From the NCBI GenBank assembly GCA_015680685.1, contig MNCI01011056.1, positions 230,814-294,813 of the forward strand: DNA of 64,000 nucleotides. Direction: 5' to 3'. Below, piece after piece: positions 23,328-37,089 of the stretch (position 1 is its first letter; each line of letters starts with the position of its first letter). The translations under genes and the position numbers were made by a program. The DNA comes from Gnetum montanum. Its lineage: Eukaryota > Streptophyta > Gnetopsida > Gnetales > Gnetaceae. Under the pieces are notes generated by a model that had not been told where the DNA came from, searched no databases, and was given only the letters and a program-made list of their open reading frames with translations.

Positions 23328-24171
23328 ATTTTGGCTGAAGGCAACAATCCCAGATAAGCTGGACAATGAATGCACATCAGGCTTTACTTGGAGGCTGTGC
23401 ACATTAGAGCAAGTGGAGGAAGTGAAAGCAGCGCTGTGTCTTTTCCAAATATAGGCATCATGTCCGACATTTGGGGTTGTATTTTCCCAATCAGCCACAC
23501 TCAATCAGCCACACTCTTTACAAAGCAGGGAAGCACCATGGACAGGAAAATTGGATCCTCCTTTGAAATCCATCCTGCTAGCTAGGTTACAGTGCTTCAT
23601 TTTCTTTTAAGTTCTAAGTCTTATACCAGTTTATAACAAGGTCTTCGTTCCAGTACCCAGGAGAATAACAGGATTGGAAAGAGGCTTAACTATGTTGCAA
23701 AGGATTGGGATGGGCATGTTCATATCTGCGATTTCAATGGTAGTTTCTGCATTCGTTGAGATGGAGAGAATCCAAACAACACAGCAACACCACCTTACTG
23801 ATATGCCTAATGCAGTCATCCCCTTGAGTGTATATCTTCTTCTTCCGAATAGCAGATGTTTTTACAATAGTGGGGATGCACGAATTCTTCTGCCGGACAA
23901 GATCAAGAGCCTGGGAATTGCCATCTCTTTGAGTGTGCTGGGCATTGGCAGCATTCTGAGTGGGGTGATTATTTCTCTAGTTGAAAAATTAAGCTGCCAT
24001 AACCAAAAAAGCAGTTGCTGGATCTCAGATAATTTGAATAATGTGCATTTGAATTATTTTTACTGGTTCTTGGCTGTTTTGAGTGCCTTGAATCTTCTCA
24101 TTTATCAGCTTTTGGCAAGGAAATACGAATATAAGTCTTTTAGTCGAGAGCGCCTACGAGGAAGCACCTGA
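23328..24171 (+). pseudogene. NRT1/PTR (NPF) family transporter, last exon, broken
   Basis: The translation matches the C-terminal half of plant NPF proton-coupled nitrate/peptide/hormone transporters in the order expected: WRLCTLEQVEEVKAAL, then FTKQGSTMDRKIGSSFEI, VFVPVPRRITGLERGLTMLQ, RIGMGMFISAISMVVSAFVE, and the final membrane helix YFYWFLAVLSALNLL with the Arg/Lys-rich tail. It retains the upstream splice acceptor (AG 23326-23327), so it is a genomic copy, not a retrocopy. Damage seen: stop at 23452-23454, a 14-bp tandem duplication (23488-23501 and 23502-23515) that shifts the frame, stop at 23583-23585, further shifts before 23640, and an internal out-of-frame stretch (23852-23890) still readable as ADVFTIVGMHEFF. 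The open frame 23674-24171 (165 codons) is therefore not a sound gene. Family members have about 550-620 residues and 12 helices. Confidence 0.88.
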
Positions 24172-27100
24172 ACCTTGATTCCTGGTAAACACACCACACC
24201 ACAAATTGATCATAAGTTGCATTTGAATTATTTTTACTGGTTCTTGGCTGTTTTGAGTGCCTTGAATCTTCTCATTTATCAGCTTTTGGCAAGGAAATAC
24301 GAATATAAGTCTTTTAGTCGAGAGCGCCTACGAGGAAGCACCTGAACCTTGATTCCTGGTAAACACACCACACCACAAATTGATCATAAGTTGCATTTGA
24401 ATTATTTTTACTGGTTCTTGGCTGTTTTGAGTGCCTTGAATCTTCTCATTTATCAGCTTTTGGCAAGGAAATACGAATATAAGTCTTTTAGTCGAGAGCG
24501 CCTACGAGGAAGCACCTGAACCTTGATTCCTGGTAAACACACCACACCACAAATTGATCATAATGTGCATTTGAATTATTTTTACTGGTTCTTGGCTGTT
24601 TTGAGTGCCTTGAATCTTCTCATTTATCAGCTTTTGGCAAGGAAATACGAATATAAGTCTTTTAGTCGAGAGCGCCTACGAGGAAGCACCTGAACCTTGA
24701 TTCCTGGTAAACACACCACACCACAAATTGATCATAATGTGCATTTGAATTATTTTTACTGGTTCTTGGCTGTTTTGAGTGCCTTGAATCTTCTCATTTA
24801 TCAGCTTTTGGCAAGGAAATACGAATATAAGTCTTTTAGTCGAGAGCGCCTACGAGGAAGCACCTGAACCTTGATTCCTGGTAAACACACCACACCACAA
24901 ATTGATCATAATGTGCATTTGAATTATTTTTACTGGTTCTTGGCTGTTTTGAGTGCCTTGAATCTTCTCATTTATCAGCTTTTGGCAAGGAAATACGAAT
25001 ATAAGTCTTTTAGTCGAGAGCGCCTACGAGGAAGCACCTGAACCTTGATTCCTGGTAAACACACCACACCACAAATTGATCATAATGTGCATTTGAATTA
25101 TTTTTACTGGTTCTTGGCTGTTTTGAGTGCCTTGAATCTTCTCATTTATCAGCTTTTGGCAAGGAAATACGAATATAAGTCTTTTAGTCGAGAGCGCCTA
25201 CGAGGAAGCACCTGAACCTTGATTCCTGGTAAACACACCACACCACAAATTGATCATAATGTGCATTTGAATTATTTTTACTGGTTCTTGGCTGTTTTGA
25301 GTGCCTTGAATCTTCTCATTTATCAGCTTTTGGCAAGGAAATACGAATATAAGTCTTTTAGTCGAGAGCGCCTACGAGGAAGCACCTGAACCTTGATTCC
25401 TGGTAAACACACCACACCACAAATTGATCATAATGTGCATTTGAATTATTTTTACTGGTTCTTGGCTGTTTTGAGTGCCTTGAATCTTCTCATTTATCAG
25501 CTTTTGGCAAGGAAATACGAATATAAGTCTTTTAGTCGAGAGCGCCTACGAGGAAGCACCTGAACCTTGATTCCTGGTAAACACACCACACCACAAATTG
25601 ATCATAATGTGCATTTGAATTATTTTTACTGGTTCTTGGCTGTTTTGAGTGCCTTGAATCTTCTCATTTATCAGCTTTTGGCAAGGAAATACGAATATAA
25701 GTCTTTTAGTCGAGAGCGCCTACGAGGAAGCACCTGAACCTTGATTCCTGGTAAACACACCACACCACAAATTGATCATAATGTGCATTTGAATTATTTT
25801 TACTGGTTCTTGGCTGTTTTGAGTGCCTTGAATCTTCTCATTTATCAGCTTTTGGCAAGGAAATACGAATATAAGTCTTTTAGTCGAGAGCGCCTACGAG
25901 GAAGCACCTGAACCTTGATTCCTGGTAAACACACCACACCACAAATTGATCATAATGTGCATTTGAATTATTTTTACTGGTTCTTGGCTGTTTTGAGTGC
26001 CTTGAATCTTCTCATTTATCAGCTTTTGGCAAGGAAATACGAATATAAGTCTTTTAGTCGAGAGCGCCTACGAGGAAGCACCTGAACCTTGATTCCTGGT
26101 AAACACACCACACCACAAATTGATCATAATGTGCATTTGAATTATTTTTACTGGTTCTTGGCTGTTTTGAGTGCCTTGAATCTTCTCATTTATCAGCTTT
26201 TGGCAAGGAAATACGAATATAAGTCTTTTAGTCGAGAGCGCCTACGAGGAAGCACCTGAACCTTGATTCCTGGTAAACACACCACACCACAAATTGATCA
26301 TAATGTGCATTTGAATTATTTTTACTGGTTCTTGGCTGTTTTGAGTGCCTTGAATCTTCTCATTTATCAGCTTTTGGCAAGGAAATACGAATATAAGTCT
26401 TTTAGTCGAGAGCGCCTACGAGGAAGCACCTGAACCTTGATTCCTGGTAAACACACCACACCACAAATTGATCATAATGTGCATTTGAATTATTTTTACT
26501 GGTTCTTGGCTGTTTTGAGTGCCTTGAATCTTCTCATTTATCAGCTTTTGGCAAGGAAATACGAATATAAGTCTTTTAGTCGAGAGCGCCTACGAGGAAG
26601 CACCTGAACCTTGATTCCTGGTAAACACACCACACCACAAATTGATCATAATGTGCATTTGAATTATTTTTACTGGTTCTTGGCTGTTTTGAGTGCCTTG
26701 AATCTTCTCATTTATCAGCTTTTGGCAAGGAAATACGAATATAAGTCTTTTAGTCGAGAGCGCCTACGAGGAAGCACCTGAACCTTGATTCCTGGTAAAC
26801 ACACCACACCACAAATTGATCATAATGTGCATTTGAATTATTTTTACTGGTTCTTGGCTGTTTTGAGTGCCTTGAATCTTCTCATTTATCAGCTTTTGGC
26901 AAGGAAATACGAATATAAGTCTTTTAGTCGAGAGCGCCTACGAGGAAGCACCTGAACCTTGATTCCTGGTAAACACACCACACCACAAATTGATCATAAT
27001 GTGCATTTGAATTATTTTTACTGGTTCTTGGCTGTTTTGAGTGCCTTGAATCTTCTCATTTATCAGCTTTTGGCAAGGAAATACGAATATAAGTCTTTTA

Positions 27101-30100
27101 GTCGAGAGCGCCTACGAGGAAGCACCTGAACCTTGATTCCTGGTAAACACACCACACCACAAATTGATCATAATGTGCATTTGAATTATTTTTACTGGTT
27201 CTTGGCTGTTTTGAGTGCCTTGAATCTTCTCATTTATCAGCTTTTGGCAAGGAAATACGAATATAAGTCTTTTAGTCGAGAGCGCCTACGAGGAAGCACC
27301 TGAACCTTGATTCCTGGTAAACACACCACACCACAAATTGATCATAATGTGCATTTGAATTATTTTTACTGGTTCTTGGCTGTTTTGAGTGCCTTGAATC
27401 TTCTCATTTATCAGCTTTTGGCAAGGAAATACGAATATAAGTCTTTTAGTCGAGAGCGCCTACGAGGAAGCACCTGAACCTTGATTCCTGGTAAACACAC
27501 CACACCACAAATTGATCATAATGTGCATTTGAATTATTTTTACTGGTTCTTGGCTGTTTTGAGTGCCTTGAATCTTCTCATTTATCAGCTTTTGGCAAGG
27601 AAATACGAATATAAGTCTTTTAGTCGAGAGCGCCTACGAGGAAGCACCTGAACCTTGATTCCTGGTAAACACACCACACCACAAATTGATCATAATGTGC
27701 ATTTGAATTATTTTTACTGGTTCTTGGCTGTTTTGAGTGCCTTGAATCTTCTCATTTATCAGCTTTTGGCAAGGAAATACGAATATAAGTCTTTTAGTCG
27801 AGAGCGCCTACGAGGAAGCACCTGAACCTTGATTCCTGGTAAACACACCACACCACAAATTGATCATAATGTGCATTTGAATTATTTTTACTGGTTCTTG
27901 GCTGTTTTGAGTGCCTTGAATCTTCTCATTTATCAGCTTTTGGCAAGGAAATACGAATATAAGTCTTTTAGTCGAGAGCGCCTACGAGGAAGCACCTGAA
28001 CCTTGATTCCTGGTAAACACACCACACCACAAATTGATCATAATGTGCATTTGAATTATTTTTACTGGTTCTTGGCTGTTTTGAGTGCCTTGAATCTTCT
28101 CATTTATCAGCTTTTGGCAAGGAAATACGAATATAAGTCTTTTAGTCGAGAGCGCCTACGAGGAAGCACCTGAACCTTGATTCCTGGTAAACACACCACA
28201 CCACAAATTGATCATAATGTGCATTTGAATTATTTTTACTGGTTCTTGGCTGTTTTGAGTGCCTTGAATCTTCTCATTTATCAGCTTTTGGCAAGGAAAT
28301 ACGAATATAAGTCTTTTAGTCGAGAGCGCCTACGAGGAAGCACCTGAACCTTGATTCCTGGTAAACACACCACACCACAAATTGATCATAATGTGCATTT
28401 GAATTATTTTTACTGGTTCTTGGCTGTTTTGAGTGCCTTGAATCTTCTCATTTATCAGCTTTTGGCAAGGAAATACGAATATAAGTCTTTTAGTCGAGAG
28501 CGCCTACGAGGAAGCACCTGAACCTTGATTCCTGGTAAACACACCACACCACAAATTGATCATAATGTGCATTTGAATTATTTTTACTGGTTCTTGGCTG
28601 TTTTGAGTGCCTTGAATCTTCTCATTTATCAGCTTTTGGCAAGGAAATACGAATATAAGTCTTTTAGTCGAGAGCGCCTACGAGGAAGCACCTGAACCTT
28701 GATTCCTGGTAAACACACCACACCACAAATTGATCATAATGTGCATTTGAATTATTTTTACTGGTTCTTGGCTGTTTTGAGTGCCTTGAATCTTCTCATT
28801 TATCAGCTTTTGGCAAGGAAATACGAATATAAGTCTTTTAGTCGAGAGCGCCTACGAGGAAGCACCTGAACCTTGATTCCTGGTAAACACACCACACCAC
28901 AAATTGATCATAATGTGCATTTGAATTATTTTTACTGGTTCTTGGCTGTTTTGAGTGCCTTGAATCTTCTCATTTATCAGCTTTTGGCAAGGAAATACGA
29001 ATATAAGTCTTTTAGTCGAGAGCGCCTACGAGGAAGCACCTGAACCTTGATTCCTGGTAAACACACCACACCACAAATTGATCATAATGTGCATTTGAAT
29101 TATTTTTACTGGTTCTTGGCTGTTTTGAGTGCCTTGAATCTTCTCATTTATCAGCTTTTGGCAAGGAAATACGAATATAAGTCTTTTAGTCGAGAGCGCC
29201 TACGAGGAAGCACCTGAACCTTGATTCCTGGTAAACACACCACACCACAAATTGATCATAATGTGCATTTGAATTATTTTTACTGGTTCTTGGCTGTTTT
29301 GAGTGCCTTGAATCTTCTCATTTATCAGCTTTTGGCAAGGAAATACGAATATAAGTCTTTTAGTCGAGAGCGCCTACGAGGAAGCACCTGAACCTTGATT
29401 CCTGGTAAACACACCACACCACAAATTGATCATAATGTGCATTTGAATTATTTTTACTGGTTCTTGGCTGTTTTGAGTGCCTTGAATCTTCTCATTTATC
29501 AGCTTTTGGCAAGGAAATACGAATATAAGTCTTTTAGTCGAGAGCGCCTACGAGGAAGCACCTGAACCTTGATTCCTGGTAAACACACCACACCACAAAT
29601 TGATCATAATGTGCATTTGAATTATTTTTACTGGTTCTTGGCTGTTTTGAGTGCCTTGAATCTTCTCATTTATCAGCTTTTGGCAAGGAAATACGAATAT
29701 AAGTCTTTTAGTCGAGAGCGCCTACGAGGAAGCACCTGAACCTTGATTCCTGGTAAACACACCACACCACAAATTGATCATAATGTGCATTTGAATTATT
29801 TTTACTGGTTCTTGGCTGTTTTGAGTGCCTTGAATCTTCTCATTTATCAGCTTTTGGCAAGGAAATACGAATATAAGTCTTTTAGTCGAGAGCGCCTACG
29901 AGGAAGCACCTGAACCTTGATTCCTGGTAAACACACCACACCACAAATTGATCATAATGTGCATTTGAATTATTTTTACTGGTTCTTGGCTGTTTTGAGT
30001 GCCTTGAATCTTCTCATTTATCAGCTTTTGGCAAGGAAATACGAATATAAGTCTTTTAGTCGAGAGCGCCTACGAGGAAGCACCTGAACCTTGATTCCTG

Positions 30101-33100
30101 GTAAACACACCACACCACAAATTGATCATAATGTGCATTTGAATTATTTTTACTGGTTCTTGGCTGTTTTGAGTGCCTTGAATCTTCTCATTTATCAGCT
30201 TTTGGCAAGGAAATACGAATATAAGTCTTTTAGTCGAGAGCGCCTACGAGGAAGCACCTGAACCTTGATTCCTGGTAAACACACCACACCACAAATTGAT
30301 CATAATGTGCATTTGAATTATTTTTACTGGTTCTTGGCTGTTTTGAGTGCCTTGAATCTTCTCATTTATCAGCTTTTGGCAAGGAAATACGAATATAAGT
30401 CTTTTAGTCGAGAGCGCCTACGAGGAAGCACCTGAACCTTGATTCCTGGTAAACACACCACACCACAAATTGATCATAATGTGCATTTGAATTATTTTTA
30501 CTGGTTCTTGGCTGTTTTGAGTGCCTTGAATCTTCTCATTTATCAGCTTTTGGCAAGGAAATACGAATATAAGTCTTTTAGTCGAGAGCGCCTACGAGGA
30601 AGCACCTGAACCTTGATTCCTGGTAAACACACCACACCACAAATTGATCATAATGTGCATTTGAATTATTTTTACTGGTTCTTGGCTGTTTTGAGTGCCT
30701 TGAATCTTCTCATTTATCAGCTTTTGGCAAGGAAATACGAATATAAGTCTTTTAGTCGAGAGCGCCTACGAGGAAGCACCTGAACCTTGATTCCTGGTAA
30801 ACACACCACACCACAAATTGATCATAATGTGCATTTGAATTATTTTTACTGGTTCTTGGCTGTTTTGAGTGCCTTGAATCTTCTCATTTATCAGCTTTTG
30901 GCAAGGAAATACGAATATAAGTCTTTTAGTCGAGAGCGCCTACGAGGAAGCACCTGAACCTTGATTCCTGGTAAACACACCACACCACAAATTGATCATA
31001 ATGTGCATTTGAATTATTTTTACTGGTTCTTGGCTGTTTTGAGTGCCTTGAATCTTCTCATTTATCAGCTTTTGGCAAGGAAATACGAATATAAGTCTTT
31101 TAGTCGAGAGCGCCTACGAGGAAGCACCTGAACCTTGATTCCTGGTAAACACACCACACCACAAATTGATCATAATGTGCATTTGAATTATTTTTACTGG
31201 TTCTTGGCTGTTTTGAGTGCCTTGAATCTTCTCATTTATCAGCTTTTGGCAAGGAAATACGAATATAAGTCTTTTAGTCGAGAGCGCCTACGAGGAAGCA
31301 CCTGAACCTTGATTCCTGGTAAACACACCACACCACAAATTGATCATAATGTGCATTTGAATTATTTTTACTGGTTCTTGGCTGTTTTGAGTGCCTTGAA
31401 TCTTCTCATTTATCAGCTTTTGGCAAGGAAATACGAATATAAGTCTTTTAGTCGAGAGCGCCTACGAGGAAGCACCTGAACCTTGATTCCTGGTAAACAC
31501 ACCACACCACAAATTGATCATAATGTGCATTTGAATTATTTTTACTGGTTCTTGGCTGTTTTGAGTGCCTTGAATCTTCTCATTTATCAGCTTTTGGCAA
31601 GGAAATACGAATATAAGTCTTTTAGTCGAGAGCGCCTACGAGGAAGCACCTGAACCTTGATTCCTGGTAAACACACCACACCACAAATTGATCATAATGT
31701 GCATTTGAATTATTTTTACTGGTTCTTGGCTGTTTTGAGTGCCTTGAATCTTCTCATTTATCAGCTTTTGGCAAGGAAATACGAATATAAGTCTTTTAGT
31801 CGAGAGCGCCTACGAGGAAGCACCTGAACCTTGATTCCTGGTAAACACACCACACCACAAATTGATCATAATGTGCATTTGAATTATTTTTACTGGTTCT
31901 TGGCTGTTTTGAGTGCCTTGAATCTTCTCATTTATCAGCTTTTGGCAAGGAAATACGAATATAAGTCTTTTAGTCGAGAGCGCCTACGAGGAAGCACCTG
32001 AACCTTGATTCCTGGTAAACACACCACACCACAAATTGATCATAATGTGCATTTGAATTATTTTTACTGGTTCTTGGCTGTTTTGAGTGCCTTGAATCTT
32101 CTCATTTATCAGCTTTTGGCAAGGAAATACGAATATAAGTCTTTTAGTCGAGAGCGCCTACGAGGAAGCACCTGAACCTTGATTCCTGGTAAACACACCA
32201 CACCACAAATTGATCATAATGTGCATTTGAATTATTTTTACTGGTTCTTGGCTGTTTTGAGTGCCTTGAATCTTCTCATTTATCAGCTTTTGGCAAGGAA
32301 ATACGAATATAAGTCTTTTAGTCGAGAGCGCCTACGAGGAAGCACCTGAACCTTGATTCCTGGTAAACACACCACACCACAAATTGATCATAATGTGCAT
32401 TTGAATTATTTTTACTGGTTCTTGGCTGTTTTGAGTGCCTTGAATCTTCTCATTTATCAGCTTTTGGCAAGGAAATACGAATATAAGTCTTTTAGTCGAG
32501 AGCGCCTACGAGGAAGCACCTGAACCTTGATTCCTGGTAAACACACCACACCACAAATTGATCATAATGTGCATTTGAATTATTTTTACTGGTTCTTGGC
32601 TGTTTTGAGTGCCTTGAATCTTCTCATTTATCAGCTTTTGGCAAGGAAATACGAATATAAGTCTTTTAGTCGAGAGCGCCTACGAGGAAGCACCTGAACC
32701 TTGATTCCTGGTAAACACACCACACCACAAATTGATCATAATGTGCATTTGAATTATTTTTACTGGTTCTTGGCTGTTTTGAGTGCCTTGAATCTTCTCA
32801 TTTATCAGCTTTTGGCAAGGAAATACGAATATAAGTCTTTTAGTCGAGAGCGCCTACGAGGAAGCACCTGAACCTTGATTCCTGGTAAACACACCACACC
32901 ACAAATTGATCATAATGTGCATTTGAATTATTTTTACTGGTTCTTGGCTGTTTTGAGTGCCTTGAATCTTCTCATTTATCAGCTTTTGGCAAGGAAATAC
33001 GAATATAAGTCTTTTAGTCGAGAGCGCCTACGAGGAAGCACCTGAACCTTGATTCCTGGTAAACACACCACACCACAAATTGATCATAATGTGCATTTGA

Positions 33101-36100
33101 ATTATTTTTACTGGTTCTTGGCTGTTTTGAGTGCCTTGAATCTTCTCATTTATCAGCTTTTGGCAAGGAAATACGAATATAAGTCTTTTAGTCGAGAGCG
33201 CCTACGAGGAAGCACCTGAACCTTGATTCCTGGTAAACACACCACACCACAAATTGATCATAATGTGCATTTGAATTATTTTTACTGGTTCTTGGCTGTT
33301 TTGAGTGCCTTGAATCTTCTCATTTATCAGCTTTTGGCAAGGAAATACGAATATAAGTCTTTTAGTCGAGAGCGCCTACGAGGAAGCACCTGAACCTTGA
33401 TTCCTGGTAAACACACCACACCACAAATTGATCATAATGTGCATTTGAATTATTTTTACTGGTTCTTGGCTGTTTTGAGTGCCTTGAATCTTCTCATTTA
33501 TCAGCTTTTGGCAAGGAAATACGAATATAAGTCTTTTAGTCGAGAGCGCCTACGAGGAAGCACCTGAACCTTGATTCCTGGTAAACACACCACACCACAA
33601 ATTGATCATAATGTGCATTTGAATTATTTTTACTGGTTCTTGGCTGTTTTGAGTGCCTTGAATCTTCTCATTTATCAGCTTTTGGCAAGGAAATACGAAT
33701 ATAAGTCTTTTAGTCGAGAGCGCCTACGAGGAAGCACCTGAACCTTGATTCCTGGTAAACACACCACACCACAAATTGATCATAATGTGCATTTGAATTA
33801 TTTTTACTGGTTCTTGGCTGTTTTGAGTGCCTTGAATCTTCTCATTTATCAGCTTTTGGCAAGGAAATACGAATATAAGTCTTTTAGTCGAGAGCGCCTA
33901 CGAGGAAGCACCTGAACCTTGATTCCTGGTAAACACACCACACCACAAATTGATCATAATGTGCATTTGAATTATTTTTACTGGTTCTTGGCTGTTTTGA
34001 GTGCCTTGAATCTTCTCATTTATCAGCTTTTGGCAAGGAAATACGAATATAAGTCTTTTAGTCGAGAGCGCCTACGAGGAAGCACCTGAACCTTGATTCC
34101 TGGTAAACACACCACACCACAAATTGATCATAATGTGCATTTGAATTATTTTTACTGGTTCTTGGCTGTTTTGAGTGCCTTGAATCTTCTCATTTATCAG
34201 CTTTTGGCAAGGAAATACGAATATAAGTCTTTTAGTCGAGAGCGCCTACGAGGAAGCACCTGAACCTTGATTCCTGGTAAACACACCACACCACAAATTG
34301 ATCATAATGTGCATTTGAATTATTTTTACTGGTTCTTGGCTGTTTTGAGTGCCTTGAATCTTCTCATTTATCAGCTTTTGGCAAGGAAATACGAATATAA
34401 GTCTTTTAGTCGAGAGCGCCTACGAGGAAGCACCTGAACCTTGATTCCTGGTAAACACACCACACCACAAATTGATCATAATGTGCATTTGAATTATTTT
34501 TACTGGTTCTTGGCTGTTTTGAGTGCCTTGAATCTTCTCATTTATCAGCTTTTGGCAAGGAAATACGAATATAAGTCTTTTAGTCGAGAGCGCCTACGAG
34601 GAAGCACCTGAACCTTGATTCCTGGTAAACACACCACACCACAAATTGATCATAATGTGCATTTGAATTATTTTTACTGGTTCTTGGCTGTTTTGAGTGC
34701 CTTGAATCTTCTCATTTATCAGCTTTTGGCAAGGAAATACGAATATAAGTCTTTTAGTCGAGAGCGCCTACGAGGAAGCACCTGAACCTTGATTCCTGGT
34801 AAACACACCACACCACAAATTGATCATAATGTGCATTTGAATTATTTTTACTGGTTCTTGGCTGTTTTGAGTGCCTTGAATCTTCTCATTTATCAGCTTT
34901 TGGCAAGGAAATACGAATATAAGTCTTTTAGTCGAGAGCGCCTACGAGGAAGCACCTGAACCTTGATTCCTGGTAAACACACCACACCACAAATTGATCA
35001 TAATGTGCATTTGAATTATTTTTACTGGTTCTTGGCTGTTTTGAGTGCCTTGAATCTTCTCATTTATCAGCTTTTGGCAAGGAAATACGAATATAAGTCT
35101 TTTAGTCGAGAGCGCCTACGAGGAAGCACCTGAACCTTGATTCCTGGTAAACACACCACACCACAAATTGATCATAATGTGCATTTGAATTATTTTTACT
35201 GGTTCTTGGCTGTTTTGAGTGCCTTGAATCTTCTCATTTATCAGCTTTTGGCAAGGAAATACGAATATAAGTCTTTTAGTCGAGAGCGCCTACGAGGAAG
35301 CACCTGAACCTTGATTCCTGGTAAACACACCACACCACAAATTGATCATAATGTGCATTTGAATTATTTTTACTGGTTCTTGGCTGTTTTGAGTGCCTTG
35401 AATCTTCTCATTTATCAGCTTTTGGCAAGGAAATACGAATATAAGTCTTTTAGTCGAGAGCGCCTACGAGGAAGCACCTGAACCTTGATTCCTGGTAAAC
35501 ACACCACACCACAAATTGATCATAATGTGCATTTGAATTATTTTTACTGGTTCTTGGCTGTTTTGAGTGCCTTGAATCTTCTCATTTATCAGCTTTTGGC
35601 AAGGAAATACGAATATAAGTCTTTTAGTCGAGAGCGCCTACGAGGAAGCACCTGAACCTTGATTCCTGGTAAACACACCACACCACAAATTGATCATAAT
35701 GTGCATTTGAATTATTTTTACTGGTTCTTGGCTGTTTTGAGTGCCTTGAATCTTCTCATTTATCAGCTTTTGGCAAGGAAATACGAATATAAGTCTTTTA
35801 GTCGAGAGCGCCTACGAGGAAGCACCTGAACCTTGATTCCTGGTAAACACACCACACCACAAATTGATCATAATGTGCATTTGAATTATTTTTACTGGTT
35901 CTTGGCTGTTTTGAGTGCCTTGAATCTTCTCATTTATCAGCTTTTGGCAAGGAAATACGAATATAAGTCTTTTAGTCGAGAGCGCCTACGAGGAAGCACC
36001 TGAACCTTGATTCCTGGTAAACACACCACACCACAAATTGATCATAATGTGCATTTGAATTATTTTTACTGGTTCTTGGCTGTTTTGAGTGCCTTGAATC

Positions 36101-37089
36101 TTCTCATTTATCAGCTTTTGGCAAGGAAATACGAATATAAGTCTTTTAGTCGAGAGCGCCTACGAGGAAGCACCTGAACCTTGATTCCTGGTAAACACAC
36201 CACACCACAAATTGATCATAATGTGCATTTGAATTATTTTTACTGGTTCTTGGCTGTTTTGAGTGCCTTGAATCTTCTCATTTATCAGCTTTTGGCAAGG
36301 AAATACGAATATAAGTCTTTTAGTCGAGAGCGCCTACGAGGAAGCACCTGAACCTTGATTCCTGGTAAACACACCACACCACAAATTGATCATAATGTGC
36401 ATTTGAATTATTTTTACTGGTTCTTGGCTGTTTTGAGTGCCTTGAATCTTCTCATTTATCAGCTTTTGGCAAGGAAATACGAATATAAGTCTTTTAGTCG
36501 AGAGCGCCTACGAGGAAGCACCTGAACCTTGATTCCTGGTAAACACACCACACCACAAATTGATCATAATGTGCATTTGAATTATTTTTACTGGTTCTTG
36601 GCTGTTTTGAGTGCCTTGAATCTTCTCATTTATCAGCTTTTGGCAAGGAAATACGAATATAAGTCTTTTAGTCGAGAGCGCCTACGAGGAAGCACCTGAA
36701 CCTTGATTCCTGGTAAACACACCACACCACAAATTGATCATAATGTGCATTTGAATTATTTTTACTGGTTCTTGGCTGTTTTGAGTGCCTTGAATCTTCT
36801 CATTTATCAGCTTTTGGCAAGGAAATACGAATATAAGTCTTTTAGTCGAGAGCGCCTACGAGGAAGCACCTGAACCTTGATTCCTGGTAAACACACCACA
36901 CCACAAATTGATCATAATGTGCATTTGAATTATTTTTACTGGTTCTTGGCTGTTTTGAGTGCCTTGAATCTTCTCATTTATCAACTTTTGGCAAGGAAAT
37001 ACGAATATAAGTCTTTTAGTCGAGAGCGCCTACGAGGAAGCACCTGAACCTTGATTCCTGGTAAACACACCACACCACAAATTGATCAT
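24040..37089 (+). repeat. 75-copy 174-bp tandem array derived from the NPF pseudogene 3' end
   Basis: Exactly 75 head-to-tail units of 174 bp (13,050 bp) fill this stretch. Unit 1 is the authentic end of the NPF exon: 43 codons from Asn-123 of the 165-codon frame, the TGA stop, then 42 bp of 3' flank ending GATCAT. The copies read as identical except at two places. Units 2 and 3 (from 24214 and 24388) start AAGTTGCAT, whereas all others start AATGTGCAT. The last unit has a silent G-to-A at 36984 (CAG to CAA). Every unit ends its reading frame with the same stop, and no frame is open through the array. The low divergence means very recent expansion, or an assembly effect. The monomer size is in the range common for plant satellites. 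Confidence 0.97.

Noticed and set aside
23674-24171. Intact 165-residue membrane protein gene
   Set aside because: It is the broken last exon of an NPF transporter. A conserved segment inside is out of frame, and the upstream part carries stops and a 14-bp duplication.
24040-37089. CRISPR-like array
   Set aside because: There are no spacers. Units are contiguous and 174 bp long, and they derive from a plant transporter exon.
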